Origin: Clavulina sp. PMI_390
Taxonomy: Eukaryota > Basidiomycota > Agaricomycetes > Cantharellales > Hydnaceae
NCBI GenBank assembly: GCA_015039315.1
Contig: WIDE01000034.1
Span: 214,231-278,230, forward strand
Length of the DNA: 64,000 nt
Direction: 5' to 3'
In this document: in pieces, positions 24,492 to 37,976 of the stretch
How positions within the stretch are numbered: the first letter of the stretch is position 1
How the letters are laid out: every line of letters starts with the position of its first letter
Notes under the pieces: generated by a model
The model's database searches: none
What the model was told of the DNA's origin: nothing
The model's input: only the letters and a program-made list of their open reading frames with translations
Program-made: the position numbers and the translations under genes

Positions 24492-25577
24492 CTACCGACT
24501 GAGAGCACAAAACGCGAAACGCGACAGCAAGTGGACGGACGTCAGAGGTTGGGTGAGTAAACAAAGCTGAATGACCTGTGTTACATCAGAAAGTGACATA
24601 CCCCCCTGCGACGCGCCCTGGCTTTCAACAGACTCGCTCGCCCTCACTTGCAACGGCGACCCACTAGATGGAAGTAGATGGAGGACACGAGACAGAAGCC
24701 CCGCGCTCCTCGATGAGTGTTCGCTGTGAACCTCTTGAGACGAGTAACCTCTATTTGATCAGCCAGTCAAATGAGGCAGGTGGACTGAGGAGAACTGAAA
24801 GAGATCGCCCCCCTCCAGTCATGTCACGTCACGGTTCGCAAAGCGTGGTTGGCTATGATCAATGAACGTGAATGATGGTGAATAAACAACTTATGCACAT
24901 TCATGAAGCGTAGGTATATCTTGGCGAGTTTTCATTATAGTCTATATCCTCAGCCCCCAGTTGCTGTGACCCCTCGAGGTCGTTCCTCGTGCTCGTGCCG
25001 TCAGTGCTTCCCCCTGTCGGGTTAGTTGGCCGGCATGCTGGTCCCATCAAATACGAATAGGTTGTTGTGTTGGACCGGTGTGCTGCTCCACAATTCCCGC
25101 ACTCGCCGCGGAGCAGATCTTGTCGGCAGATTGAATGGGAGAAGGAATGACAGTCGATCATGAAATGCCATTTTCGAGCTTCTTTCGGGGCTTCTTCTTC
25201 CCATGCGAACCTTGTTTTGGCCATGAAACGCTGGGTTCATGTTTCGCGGTACTTTTCGTGCCGTTTGCACGGCTCGTTCACATGAGTTGATGTTCTGCCT
25301 CGTGGCAATTTTCGTGCCTCATATGTCGTAAGGAGCCGTAAATTTGCCCCGATTTCGGCATTTTTTTGGGACACGAACTGCGACGAAACACCAACTGTAT
25401 TATCGACTGAATTCTAATTCACCGAAGATATCGTAGTTGGGGCCAATCAGGCACACGGCGTAACCCAAAACGCGGGATACGAACAAGGACTGTAAAGGGC
25501 CAATTCAGAGGCGTTGTCTGGATAAGGCATTCGCGTTTTCTGGGCACCTGCGGACTTAAGACGGCCTCGAGTCAAGC
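24492..25577. other. Intergenic, 1.1 kb, no gene supported
   Basis: A minus-strand ORF (24901-25224) has a small Cys cluster (CRQDLLRGECGNCG) but no splice partners or family, so it is not called. Confidence 0.4.
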
Positions 25578-26258
25578 TTGCTGCACAACCTCACAGACAA
25601 AAAGAAAGAAACCCAACGATGGAGATATGTGGCGTGTATCTTACAATATACCTGTCGGGCCGACGCGTCCAGATCGCGCACGACCCCATCTGGATCGCCG
25701 AATCTGGATCGGGAAGCCGTCGATGTCATTGTCAATGACAATGCCGGCATCCTGACTTCCATACACGCCGCCACCGTCGAGGCGAATCTGACAATCATCG
25801 AAGGTAACTTAAAGCTCTGCTCGGACATGTGGTTGAAGCTTGCTCGAACAGCAACCAGCCAGGGTTTCCTCAGCCCACCCACAACAGTCCTACCCACGTC
25901 GCACCGTCCCTTTCACAAATTCCACAAAAATCCTGAAAATCAACTCAGCGGCTTTCTTCGGGAGCGAGGGAATTTTACTTTACCCAGCGCATGACCCAGC
26001 GATGGGCGCCAATTCTATGTTGGCAATCGCTACTTCCACGAACGAAGAACGTGGGGACGAGGACCCTTGCAAAGCTCGGCCCCGGCTCGAGCGGTCATTC
26101 AGTTACCCAATTTCCTCACCGATCCACATTGTTGGGATGATAACAGTGTCGTGAGGCTTCCGATGGACAAAAAGAACGGCAACGGAGGATGTGGGGAGGC
26201 TCCTGATCACCGCCATCAATATAACGCAAAGATTATATCAACAGCCGACGACTTCTGA
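25578..26258 (+). CDS. Possible orphan gene, doubtful
   Basis: Three open segments can be chained: one ending ATVEANLTIIE, one reading ARVSSAHPQQSYPRRTVPF to LLYPAHDP, and one reading DGRQFYVGNRYFHERRTWGR to KIISTADDF before a TGA at 26256-26258. They connect through plausible introns 25804-25856 (GTAACT..CCAG) and a second one whose acceptor is the CCCAG near 25999; no good donor was found for that second intron. Residue composition looks protein-like, but I recognise no domain and the start is unknown. It could equally be a decayed gene. Confidence 0.25.
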
Positions 26259-27116
26259 TGACAGCTGGAAACTTAGGGGTGACATCAGTGTAAAAAAAAG
26301 CTATTAAATTTATCATCTACTATAGGACAAGTGGAGCACTCATGCCGAGATGGATGGATGGCAGGCATGTCAACAAGTGGGGCCAAGACCGAAGCGGAAC
26401 AGATTTGGCTTCGACGTGCCGGATCGTGTAGATTCTCGGCGGATTTGCACGAAGCCAGTTGTCGGGAATGATTCATAGATGATAGATTTCAGATCAGCAT
26501 CAAGAGAAGGATGCCTTCGTCAATAAGTGTCTGTAACGCCACTTTATCAACGTCACGCTCATGGCAGTGACCAGGTGGCCAGCTAGCTTCACAGGTGGAG
26601 TGGATACATAATCCGGTCCGCAATTCAAGAATTAGGAGACGAGAGACCAGTTTGTCAGAGTTTCACGTTGCGCTCGGCATACTCCTTGCCGGCAATGAGA
26701 AAGGGATCTTGTCGTTTTGGTCGCCTTCCGAAGTGTCAAGGAAGCGAGAAGGTTAGTGGTGGGTCATATCGAAACCGTCAGGGGACGAAACAGATTTCAT
26801 GATGGGGACGAGCAAATGTACGGCGTGGACCGCTGCCGGAATTATGTAAAGTGATCTGCGCTTTAGCCCAAAATAACGTTTCGCATACGCCCCTATTACG
26901 ACAACTTGTTGGACCTCGCAACGAACTATGCAAGGATGTCGCCACTGTGTTATTGGAGAAACCCAAGTATGGACTCCGTCAGGCGTGCTGATGTTACAAG
27001 GTATCACAAAGTAACAATTACCCCAGGCCAAACAAATGGATAATGCACTTTCAGCTGTTTCGCCAATCAGTCTGAACGGGTGAAGAATATGGCAGCTCAC
27101 CATTTATCGATCAGCA
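26259..27116. other. Intergenic, no gene supported
   Basis: A minus-strand ORF at 26753-27103 is open for 116 codons, but it has no start context, splice partners or recognisable domain. The right edge is the 3' side of the Rai1/DXO gene. Confidence 0.4.
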
Positions 27117-28654
27117 TCATTGGCCTGTCTGAGCTCGAGTCCGGCTCAGAAACCAGTCACGTTCCACAAAACCGACTCTATCCTCTCCACCATGCACTTC
27201 ATGCAATTCCTCAGCAGTCGTCAATTTCCTCACCTCAATACCTCTTTGTGGCGTCATTTTGAGCCGCCAGACATCAGAAGGATTTGCTTGAGAGCGAGAC
27301 ATCTCCTGGCCCAAGAACGAGAGAAACCGCTCAGCAAACTCTAATGCATAGCCAGCATCCCATATTTCTGCCATATCGCCTCGTTTTGCACGATTTTCTC
27401 GTGCCATGCGAGGGATATCAAGTGTTTGGAAAGACTGAATTGTTTTCAACTCGCCCGTGCGGCCGCGAAAGCCCACAAGTACCTCCTGCGATGCAGGGAT
27501 GACTCAATCTGGCACAAGGTATTGGATCCGAACAATGGAGGACTTACTGGAATACCAAGGAGGTAAGATTGAGCCCAGAACCGGAGCAGTTTTCTACAGA
27601 ACGGCACCAATTACGGGGTTTCGGGATGGAGTGAGATCAAAAAGGAACTCACTCCTCAAAGCGGTGCTCCTCAATTGGGGTCTTGAGATTCACAGATGTT
27701 TTCAATTCCATCAGACAATCCGTCTCCCCATTGTACTGTTCTAAGTGGGCATATACAGAAAGGCAAGAGGGTTGAATGCGCGCGGGGGCCCAGGAGGCTC
27801 ATGAGACGTTGCGCGGAGGATTTACCTCGACAGCAATCAACTTCCCCACCCATAATCAATCGCACAGATCCTGTTTCCGTGCAAGTCCGAGTACGGAGAT
27901 GACTCACATGAGATTGGTATGGAGATAGGATGGTGGGATGCTCCTACCGAGTTTCGTTTTCACAACGTGGCAATGCTGCACGTTAGTATTTACGTCACCA
28001 CCCCAGCCTGGAGAACTGGTCCCGTTAAGTCCATCGGCATCGGACCTGGTGCACCATGACTCGAAGGCGTAACCTCGATACGTGTTCTCGCGATCAATCA
28101 TCGAAGGTTTGTTCCTGCAACATGGATATGAAGGCGAAGAGCTCCGAGATTTCGAGCCCTGGGTGATTTACTTTGCTCGTAATTTAGCCTCAGTGATGTG
28201 TTCTTCCAAGCACAGTAAAGGGCCTATCAGCATCGCATTCAACTCCCATCCCTCGCGCGTTTCCGTTGGAGCAGTGAGAATTCTGATAGAGTGGTGGTAT
28301 TTGTTAGCATGAGGGGGGAGAGTGGTTCACGCAGGGCTCATCGACGGACTTGGTCATAATACCTCTCCAAGTGACGACGCTGGGTCGATTAGAGGCGTGA
28401 ACAGCTTGAGGGGAGCCACCGAGACACTTAAGCAGAGAGTCCAGTCTTGGCTTGGTTTCCACTTTGTGGACCCAGTGGTCGAATCGATAGTTGAGATCAG
28501 CTTCAGGCGGTGGAGACTGGAAATACCGGAGGGCCTCATTAGAACCAATGTGAAGTTCATGCAAGCTGTCATAGGAGAAAGTAATAAGAGTACGGGGTTT
28601 CTGGAACAGAGGTGGGGGCCTGATGGATCGAGGTGGAAATAGAAATGAGGCCAT
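27117..28654 (-). CDS. RAI1: Rai1/DXO family decapping nuclease
   Basis: Minus-strand exons chain as MASFLFPPRSIRPPPLFQKP.. VTWRGIMTK / ILTAPTETREGWELNAML / KNKPSMIDRENTYRGYAFES / VRLIMGGEVDCCRE / QYNGETDCLMELKTSV / KLLRFWAQSYLLGIP / EVLVGFRGRTGELKTIQSF. These are the family's signatures in order: the WRG motif, the GGEVDC acidic metal-binding motif, the ELKTS motif (ExK), and KLLxFWxQSxLxGxPxxxVGFR. Rai1/DXO enzymes remove incomplete or non-canonical 5' caps and, in yeast, Rai1 partners the nuclear exonuclease Rat1. Length (about 380 residues) is normal. The second donor (GTCCGT) is slightly non-consensus. Start codons of this gene and the divergent LRR gene are 124 bp apart. Whether it is the nuclear Rai1 or a Dxo1-like paralogue is not settled. 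Confidence 0.9.
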
Positions 28655-28778
28655 CTTGGTCCCTGCACCTAACGCACAAGTCCGAACACCGATGTTTGGC
28701 TTAGCGTCCAATGTTTGGACTCCTATCACCGACAGCATTCTGTCTCCGATTTTCGTCAAATAATTTTGGCGGGTCCTG

Positions 28779-31700
28779 ATGAGCGATAAAGACATCAAGG
28801 CAGGTGTCTCGGCCGGGCCGACTGGGATTCCGGCAAGATCTCGGCTGCAACCGCCGACAGCCCGAGCTCTGCGTCCGTCTGGGCTTGCGCCTCCAGGAGG
28901 CTCAGTAGCCTCCTCATCACAGTCACGAGGAAATGCTTCTACACCGGGCTCCAGTGGCGCACGTACCACCTCTATCTCAGCCCCTCGTAAGCCCTCTTCC
29001 GCCGCGGCACCCTCCCCAATCGCCCGGAAGCCATCCGCACCTACTTTGCGTACACAAACCTCAAACGGCAAACTCAAAGTTCCTTCGTCATCCAAGTCAC
29101 CAGCAGCTCCCATCCCATCTCCCAAACCCCCATCTCGCGTCACCCCTTCTTCACGAGCAGTTACCACGGCCCCCCGCTCCCCCAAGCCACCCGCATCGTC
29201 CCGAAAGCCTGCAGCACCAAATCCACCACCCGCCCAAGAACCATCGCCTGAGAATGGGTTCTCCGCATCTGTGGGGCTCTCAATCAAAGACCAAATCGCT
29301 GCTCGTCGAGCAGCAATGAAGAAAGCTGGCGTGACTTCTAGCACCTCGAGCTCTGGTGGTTCTGTAGGGTCACGGAAAGCAAGCTCCACTTTTTCCTCCA
29401 GCCTCAAAGGCGGTTCAGGGCTCGGTGATTGGGCAGAGCCTGCGCTATCGGAAGGTCCTTCAGAAGGGGCCGATGATATCTTTGGTCGAGCAACGGTCCG
29501 GGAAACTATAATGAAAGCCATGCACACTGGCAAGTTTTACTCGCTCGCTCTACATTCGATTTGCTCACTAATGAGATCGATTTCATTAGGGAATCTGAAT
29601 CTGATGTCGCGTCAGTTGACGGCTCTGCCCACGTCTCTGTTCACTTTACATCTCGGAATCACACCAGCCCCACTGAGTGGTAGCAGTGGCGAGACGATGC
29701 CCGATGATGATGCTCCAACTGGAATCCACCGGTGGGAAGCTATGGATCTCACTGTGTTGAAAGTTGGCGATAATGAGATCGCGGAGCTGCATGTACGCCT
29801 CAATTTGACTCTAGTAAGCTTCCTCTCACACCTTTGATAGGAAGAGATCGTTCTCTTTGGGGCTTTGAAGAATGTAGATGTAAGTAGCCCTCTACAATTC
29901 TGTATGCAACTTCCCTTCAACGCTCAATGATTCTCTGGAGGTAGCTTCACAAGAATAAGCTCTCCACTCTTCCAGCGAGTTTTGGAGAACTCGTTTCTTT
30001 GACACACCTTGACATCTCACATTGCTCGTTTACATCGCTTCCCTCAATCCTCTCCACTTTGCCAGCCCTAGTGTCACTCAACGTTTCTCACAACTCGTTG
30101 AGTAGCCTCAACCTCGCGTTTCCTCCCGCTGATGCACAAAGCGAGTCAAGGCTCTCTCAGTTCCGAGATGCACCTCTCTACTCTACCCCAGAGATCCAGA
30201 AAGCTGGACGGCCTTTCGAAGCGCTGCAAACTCTTCTCTTGTGTGGCAACAAGTTGACCGCAGCCGCGATCGAGCCACTAGAGAACCTTCCACGTTCACT
30301 CGTCAAACTCGATATCGACAAAAACCCTCTGGTGAACTCAGGCGCTGGAGGCGTCATCTCGCTTCTTTCAGCCCTTGCAATGCTCCCTGCGCTCAAAGAG
30401 CTTCAGATGCGCTCAGCAGGTCTTGAAGACCTCACTTTGGCAGACTTCCCGTCTCCTACGTCGTCGACTTCGTCCTTTCCACGACTGGAAGCTTTGGACG
30501 TTGGTGATAATGACTGGCTCACCGAGGCATGCGTGCGTCGCAGCCTTCTCGCTTCACGCCCTGCGGAGTCGATCCAAGTGGGCACGCACATGGATGTGCT
30601 ACGTGCTGCTGCTTCTCCTTCGTCACCTACATCCGTCAAGCTAGTAATAGGGAAGCACGTCGTAAAGGAGGCCTGGGAGCTCGAGCTTGAACGCAGGCAG
30701 CCTGGGCGAAAGGCGGCCGTTGCTTCCGCCCCAAGCAATGGCACACACGACGAGAAGCCAAATGCGGTGGCAGCAAAAGCTGGCGATGACGATGAGTGGG
30801 GCCTACCTGGATTTGGGAAAAAAGAGGTGCGGGTGAGGCGCAATGCTGCTGCCAGTGGAAGAGCGCTCCCTTCACAAGCGTATGGGCGCGAGCCTGAGGA
30901 AGAAATCTCCTTGCCTACCACCAATACTCAAGCAAGCAAGGATGACTCTACCTTGTCCACTGATGCTAAGGAGAGCTCCGCTCCGACTACTCCTGATGTT
31001 GCTGCTGGTGGCCTCAAATCACCCCTGGATAAATATTTCGACTCTCGTACTAGGACCCTCACATTACCCTCTGCCATCCCTCAACGAGGTCGTGGATTTG
31101 GTGCAGGGCACGCTCGTACGCAATCGCTTTTTGCCTCTCCTACAAAAGGTAGCTCTAACACTGGCGGGGGAGGTGCTGCAGAAGACATGGCCGTTCCACA
31201 ACAGACGTTCCCGCATGCAACAATCATTTCGCATCATGCGTGGGTGCGCGATCTCCGAACGCTGGTACTGTCAAATCGTCGGGTCGACGCGGGCTTTTTA
31301 CTGGCCGCTGCCTTGGCTGGTTCAGGAGGGGGTTCAGAAGGCTTTCTCCTACCCGGCGTAGAGGAGCTTCAGCTTGATGGATGTAACCTTCCATCAATAG
31401 TGAAAGTTTCCTACAAGCGTGTTGATTTATCTTCCCTGGATGGTGCGTTGATGAAGTTTATTGTACTGGTTGTTCCTATCCTTTTCGTTCAGCATTTCTT
31501 GCATCGTTTTTTGGGGCTCTGCTCACTGTTTGGGCCACTTCTTGTGCCCTCGAGCAAACCCAACGTGCATTTCATACCATACGGGGGCTCGACCCGCCAT
31601 TGGTCCCGGCTTTTCGCTATCAACGCACCCCTTTCATCGGTTGCGGTCACGCCGTCTACCTCGCTTGCCCCTCGCGTTTCTCCCGAAATGACTGCTTCCG

Positions 31701-33171
31701 TGTCCTCTGACCTCATTCATATTTGTCTGGACGATCAACATAGATATTCGCGAACCACTAAACCCCACAGGGCCGGTTCCAGAAGGAGAGAACCTCCCGC
31801 TGATCCCCCTCCTTCATCGAATATTTCCGGCACTCGCCACTCTGGACCTTTCATATAATGCACTCACTACTCTCGACGGTGTCAGGGAGATGTTCCTTCC
31901 GACATCTCCGCCCTTGTTGGGGGAAGCAGGCGCTGAGAAGGTCCTCAAAGTCCTCCGCGTCAGGGGGAACAAGCTTGATGAGGCAGCACTCAACGACCTC
32001 GCCAAGATTGGCCAAGATATGAAAGAGGATGGAGATAATGGTATCAAGGAGAGGTGGAAGGGTCTAGAGCTAGATCTGAGGGAGAATGAGATTGGGAAGG
32101 TGCGTCATCCCTCAGATAGCACGGGTCATCGTCTCGCGGTTTTTCCCCTGTTGCCGCGTTTTTGCGGTCATTCGGTTTCTCGCTTCCGCCTCCATTTAAC
32201 TGCATTCAGCGGTGCACGTCATCATGAGTGCCTCAACACATGCGGAAGAACCGCTCTAAGGCTCCACAACCTGGGCCTTGTGTTTCACTTTCCGAGTTTT
32301 TCCTATATTCTGGCCACCTCGAGGCTAAAACCTCGACCATTCGTCGGGCTGTTCGCTCAGCTTATTCAGAGTGGGCTATATTGCGCTTGCATATTTCATC
32401 ATTCCGATTTTCTCCTTCATTTGTCACTTTCGGTTCGCGCTTTCTTGCGGCTTCACTGCGCGCTGTGTCGCTGGCGCTTTCCTCTCAATATCGAGTCACC
32501 GACTCCGCTCGTTACGGCGTACCGCTGGCTTGCAGTGGAGGGGCGCTCCCGCCTTTTCGTTTCGTTGCCTTTCCGAGTGCTATTCCACATTCGGGAACAG
32601 CAGGAAAGATGTGACTCTCTAGAATCCTGCCTGATGGACTCGCCCCTTCGGGTGATATAGGCGCTTGTTTCGTTGATAGGTGCCCAAGGCTCCCTATCTA
32701 CGTGCCAGCTCACGTCATGCTTGTCATGACAGGGGGGTTCTATGAGGTGGCTTGGATCATCGATGGCACCGCCAATCTGACCCATCTGCTTCCGATATAC
32801 CCTTTGCAATTGCTTGGTCACATTTCTCAGCAAACCTATGGGTACTGACATCCGTGTTCTATTTCTTTGTATTCTCCATGTTCGTGCGCATTGATTGGAT
32901 CATCGATGGCCACGCCGGGATCGATTGGTGACCAAATCACCTTTTCCCCCGCAATGATTACGGGATTAGCTGCCAGGCGCCTTGGGATGGCTGCCGTTGG
33001 ATGTGCTACTAGTGGAAAGCAACGCGTTCCGGGTGCCGAACCGCCGTGTATGGGAGCGAGATGGTGAGTTTTCTGCCGTGTCGCCCGAATGTTGCCCAAA
33101 ACGGCTGACAACGACTTTTTTTCTTAGGCACAAAAGGCTTGCAGGCATTCCTAAAGGCCATGGCTGATTAG
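28779..33171 (+). CDS. Leucine-rich-repeat protein (LRRC40/Shoc2-like arrangement)
   Basis: The first 240 residues are Ser/Pro/Ala-rich and basic. LRRs follow: NLNLMSRQLTALPTSLFTL, LTVLKVGDNEIAELH, LVSLTHLDISHCSFTSLPSI, LVSLNVSHNSLSSL, LQTLLLCGNKLTA, LEALDVGDNDWL, then after a long spacer LRTLVLSNRRVD, VEELQLDGCNLPS, LATLDLSYNALTTLDGV and LELDLRENEIGK. The final exons read LPGALGWLPLDVLLVESNAF..RRVWERDG and TKGLQAFLKAMAD, stop at 33169-33171, a closing block seen in LRR proteins of this type. Inferred introns are small, except about 31442-31770 (329 nt) and 32100-32969 (870 nt), far above the local norm. LRRs serve protein binding; the partner is unknown. Confidence 0.8.
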
Positions 33172-33445
33172 GGGATGGTTTTGGCTACGCGTTGGTGTGC
33201 GCGGTGGGTGGATACTTGGGTTAGGAGGGTCTATTGAGTCACCTTCCGTGTTTGCCCGTTGGGTCATCCCAGCCAACCTCCACCTCTCGCCCCCAAATCC
33301 GGTCTTCGTATATTACTTTCTGCCCTCTTTCTCCTCCCTGTCGTCCTACTCTCTCTCTTCTACGCTGTCGATAACTTTCTGCAACTCTCGCGCGTTCCTG
33401 TCTTGTTAGTTTTAAGTTTTCTGCCATCGGCTAGCCAATCTTAGC

Positions 33446-36400
33446 ATGGCATCTGTGAATGAGAGACCAACGTTGACGGCGGGACGCATATCGTCGTCCA
33501 CGACGCCCTTCTTTATCGTGCCAGCCGTCACGTCCTCTGTGAGTACACCCTTGTCATCGTCTACAAGGCGTAATCACGTTAGTTTTGCAAAGGGTGGAGC
33601 AAACAACAGGCCGACTGGACCCGCTGGGTCAGTCCCCGTCGTCGACCCCTCGAGCCTCATCTCGTATCGGGCCCCCGCCCACAAACATGCGCACCACCTG
33701 CACAGTATCCCCCCACGCGAGAAGACAGCCAAAGCGCTGATTCTAGACCATATGCTGTGGCAGCACACTCGCGCGAGGTTCCTCCAGGCGCGGTCCGAGC
33801 TCGGCCTCCCACCCACCCTCCCCCCCTCCACCCCCGGTGCCCTCCTTGCTGGAGTAGTCGGTGGTAGTACCGCCCCTACTTTTGACACCACTTCTGGCCA
33901 GCATGATGATATGATGCTGGATGATGAGGTGGACGAGGACGACCTCACCGAAGATGCCCCGTCATCGTCCTCCTCTTCCTCACAACCCGTCTCCCCAAAG
34001 AAGCAGCAGCCTCTTTCGGAGCTTGACTCCGACATACGTGCCCTCAAGTTTGGCGTACGTGGATTTGACAGGCTCAAAGCGTCGCTGGAGCACGCCCAGG
34101 ATCCGTTCGCCGCAACTGTCGACTTGGAGACCGCCTCCGTCCAGCGAGCGACTGCAGACGGTATGGAGAAGGTGAGCACTATCCTCCCCGTGCTTTTGAG
34201 CGTCGTTTCGAATTTATTGCTAATTTCCTCCATTTTCCTCACTTTTTTGCCCCTGTCGTCCCCCCCACTTGCGCATTTGGCTTATGTGATCATCAAACCC
34301 GGACCAACTCGGAACCTCACGTGCCGTCACTGCCACTGCTCCCACAACATACGGAAACATAAACAAATAATAGGTCGTATCCTCCCTGCTCACGCAAAGC
34401 TTGTCGCCCACAAGCCATAGCAGCGAGCATGACCGCTCTTACTCGAACCATGTGCAGGGTGGCTCCGTTGCTCTTGGACACTCCGTCCGCATGCGCGTTG
34501 AGCTCTCTGCACTCGTGAATGATTTCTTTGCAAGAGATCATGTTTATTCTACTTCTCCATCCGGTCCAGATGGGAGCCGTGAAGGACAAGCGGAGAACGA
34601 AGAAGATGAAGAGGAGGAGGAGTCTGCACCTGTTCCGGCGCAACTTCAGCGCCCCCAGTCCTCCGCAATGGCGATCTCTTCCCTCGTTTCTTCATCGTCG
34701 TCTGTGCATACGCAGACATCAGGCACAGCCAAGCTGTCTCCGCCTGAGCCTTCTATTCCATCCTCTCTCCATGCTCTCCTGCCCATCTCATCATATACCC
34801 CTCCAAGCAAGCAGTCATCCGAACATTATTCGCAATCTGCTTCTGCTCTTCCCGCGGCTTACAGCACTTCTCCGGTCAATGATAGAGCCGACGGAGAATC
34901 ATCGCGTCTTCACACGCGTAGCCTTGCCCCGCCCAACTCGATCTTCAGCGCGGTTCCCCGAGGCGCGACGACTGAGCTCAACCTGCAACAGCTCGGCGCA
35001 GGTGGCGCCATGCTCAATGGGATGGGAATGGGATGGCCTGCACGTGTGCCTGTCCCCAGTACTGGGGCAGGCAATGTTGACCCAAATGCTTGGGGCCCTA
35101 GTCCTGTAGCTGGTACTGCCGACAAGGGGCTCAGGCTTGGTTCAGCATCAGGCGCTGGAGGGAGTCTCGGCGCCCCCACCCCAATTGCTGGCCACGGCCA
35201 CTCGCATTCCTTGCACTCTCATCATGGTCCAGCCGGCCATCGTGTCTGGAAGGCCAGTGGTCGGAGCAGGGACCTTTTCAATGGCGGTGTCGCCCGCCGA
35301 CTCTCGAATCCGCCAGCCCCTCCAGCTCCTTCGTCCCCTACGTCAAGGAAGGGCAAGGATTCCTCCGCGAGGGCGAATGCCCAAGCAAACACTAGTGGAG
35401 CTGTGGGTCGCGCGGCGTGTCCCCGGCATCTGCGCGAGACCGATGCGTGCCCTCGGACATGTGTGCACATGACCCTTGAGGGCGTGGTTCCGGCTACTTC
35501 AGCCCAGGCTCCGTCACATGCAAAGGCCCCACAGACGGCGATCGGCGCAGGCCTTAGCGCGCCTGGCTTGCCGCTCAGAAGGGTCATCGTCGACCTTCAG
35601 ACGTCGCCATCCGTCGAAGATGCAGCTAGCACTCAAAAGCACTCGACTAAACGAGCACGGCCCGCGTTCGCAGCTCCTTCCCCTGTAGCTTCTACATTTA
35701 CGAGTGCTACCGTGCCACGTCCTCTCCGCCCATCGTCAAAAGCCTCACTTGATAATGATTTGATGGGCCTAATTGACGGTGATACTGAATCTCGTATGGC
35801 CAACATCCTTCCTCGATTCCTCCGCTTCTCAGCGCTCATAGCCAAGGACCTGGGCAGAGAGGCGCGTGAAACGGGTGAGCAAAAGGTCGTGGTCATCCAG
35901 CAGACCCAAGCAGATGGTGGTGAAGGGGTATCGGCCTCCCGTTCCAGGACCAGCTCCTCTGCGAGCATCCCTGCCTCTCCCACCATGCCCTCGTCTACTA
36001 CTGGGATTCCTCCCGCGTCGGGCCCTCGTTCGCCTGTCCAAACGCGTTTCCCGCCATATACCGCGGACGATCTGCCGCCCTTGCATCTTCAGCCTTCCAC
36101 GACGGGTGATGCTCGCCCAACCAGAGCATGGTACGCTCTTCTCTGCGGTATCGTGACGCGGGCTGTGCTCGAAGGCTACATTCGTGCCAAGTGGCGCGGA
36201 GCCGATCCTTTAGAGGTTCTCTTCGGCGTTGGAATGGGAGGTTGGGCCACTGGCGAGTGGGAGGAAGATGATATGTATGGCGTTTTTGGTAGCGACGCCG
36301 ACAATAATGGTCGAGCCTACCCTGGTAGCTCCATGATGCCTCCAAAGCCTGTGTTGAGGCGGAGCGCGAGCATGAGTACCACAGCTACAAGCACAACCAC

Positions 36401-37609
36401 CACCACAGCTGCTGGTTGGATGACTACGGAAGGCGACGGGGACATCGAGATGGAGTCCAGCCCCGCGGAAGATGCAGACGGAGATGAAGACTTTGAGGGA
36501 TCTGCCTCGCCTTCCTCTGGCTCGTCCTCTGCATCGTCTTCTGACTCGGAAGACGCGCCTACTCCTACTCGTCCCGTGAACGGCTCACACGCTGAGACTC
36601 TTCCCTCTGCATCTTCTGGCCGCGCGGGAGTTTTCGAACCTGACGGAATGCCCACGCTTACCGAGGCCGTCCGTATCCTCTTTGAACGCGGGATTCTGCC
36701 TCCCAGCGCTCTCTGGACGTGGATGCAGGGTAAGGAGAAGGAGAAGGAAAGCCCTCCTGCATCACCTACGACCGCTCGCAAGGCGGCTAGAGGCAGCCAA
36801 GTACCTTGGACTCGTCGTCCCGCGTTGAGGCCAAGCTTCGGTGCTAGCGATCCCGATTGGGAGTGGGAAACGAGCGAACGTATCTCCGAGGTAGGTTTTT
36901 TCTGAGTCCAATCACGGATTCTCCAATAATGACTTGCATTTGCTCCCTTGTTTCTAGTTTGCCACAATCTCGCTTACGTCGCCAGATCTACTCACACACC
37001 TCCAAGAGCTTTCCAAGCGCTACCCACCTGAGCCAGTCGAGCGTGCTGCACTCAGGTTCTTTGAGAGCGTTGCTGAGTGGAGGGGTACACCAGAGCTTGA
37101 GTCGGTTAGTTGCCTATTTCCTCCATCCAACTTACTCTTCTTTCCATTGCAATGGTGCTAACATGACAATGTCCCTCTAGTACAAAGCTCGCCACGCTGC
37201 TTCTACCGCCGTAGCTCCTCCGCCTCCTGCACCAGTCACCACTAAGGAGGCGGATACCAAACTCGAGAATGAGAGTGAGACTTCAACTACGACTGCGTCG
37301 GACGAGCCACCAGCGCGTCCATCAACATCTTCTCCTCCCGTCTCTCCTGCCGCTAAGACAGCGCCATCTGTCACCCTTGCGCCTATCCTCGGATACTTCA
37401 CTATCCCGAAGGAACACCACCACTTAATCCCAGCGCTCCGCCCTGCCCCATCCTTGGGCAGTCTTGGTGGGAAGAAGCGGGGTGCAGATGAAGGTTTCGC
37501 TCATGGGAGAACTGGTGGACGAGGCGCCAAGAGTGCGCGGTCTGATCGCATCACTCCCACCCCTGTTGGTGGTGTTGAGGCGGGATGGACAGGACCTTAC
37601 GGAGTCTGA
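33446..37609 (+). CDS. Ser-rich basidiomycete-type protein of unknown function
   Basis: Four exons: 33446-34171, about 34375-36890, 36958-37103 and 37181-37609, all phase-compatible (for example MEK/VVSSLLTQ and RISE/FATISLTS). The protein has about 1,270 residues. Long regions are Ser/Pro/Ala-rich and acidic (DEVDEDDLTED, EDEEEEES). Better-folded blocks are REKTAKALILDHMLWQHTRA, NILPRFLRFSALIAKDLGRE, ARPTRAWYALLCGIVTRAVL and LTEAVRILFERGILPPSALW. A small Cys cluster (CPRHLRETDACPRTC) is present. I recognise no named domain. A CT-rich leader precedes the start. The gene is real by structure; the function is not predictable. Confidence 0.75.
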
Positions 37610-37976
37610 GGTTAATATCAAAGCTATCTATGCGTGAACATGCGCACACGTCCACTCAGTTTGTGACTGCTGCGTCTGCTGTTTGTTCCCGTTTTCTCAT
37701 CTTTTTGGACTTTTCGTTCGGTTTCGTGTGAAATTGCCGTCAACATGATGTATCATTTGTGCTACTAATTGCTCCAATGAGCCTTTATTATATGTGCCTC
37801 CATCATCCTTAGTACTTTCGGTGCCCAGCTTAGACACTGTGACGTCCGCAGATGCCCATACCCAGCGACGGACCCTTCCCCGAATTTGTATTTAACAAGC
37901 CGATTATCGGCGAAACATAATACCCTACCCAGCTCCACAGCACAATGATATATGTCACAGGATCACCGCATCCTAC
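37610..37976. other. Convergent 3' region
   Basis: It lies between the stop codons of the Ser-rich orphan (plus) and the Rrn11-like gene (minus). It is AT-richer and has no coding signal. Confidence 0.5.

Noticed and set aside
24901..25224. Minus-strand ORF with CRQDLLRGECGNCG
   Set aside because: Isolated ORF, no splice partners, no recognised zinc-binding family.
26753..27103. Minus-strand 116-codon ORF
   Set aside because: No domain, no start context, and it lies directly downstream of the Rai1/DXO stop; probably chance.
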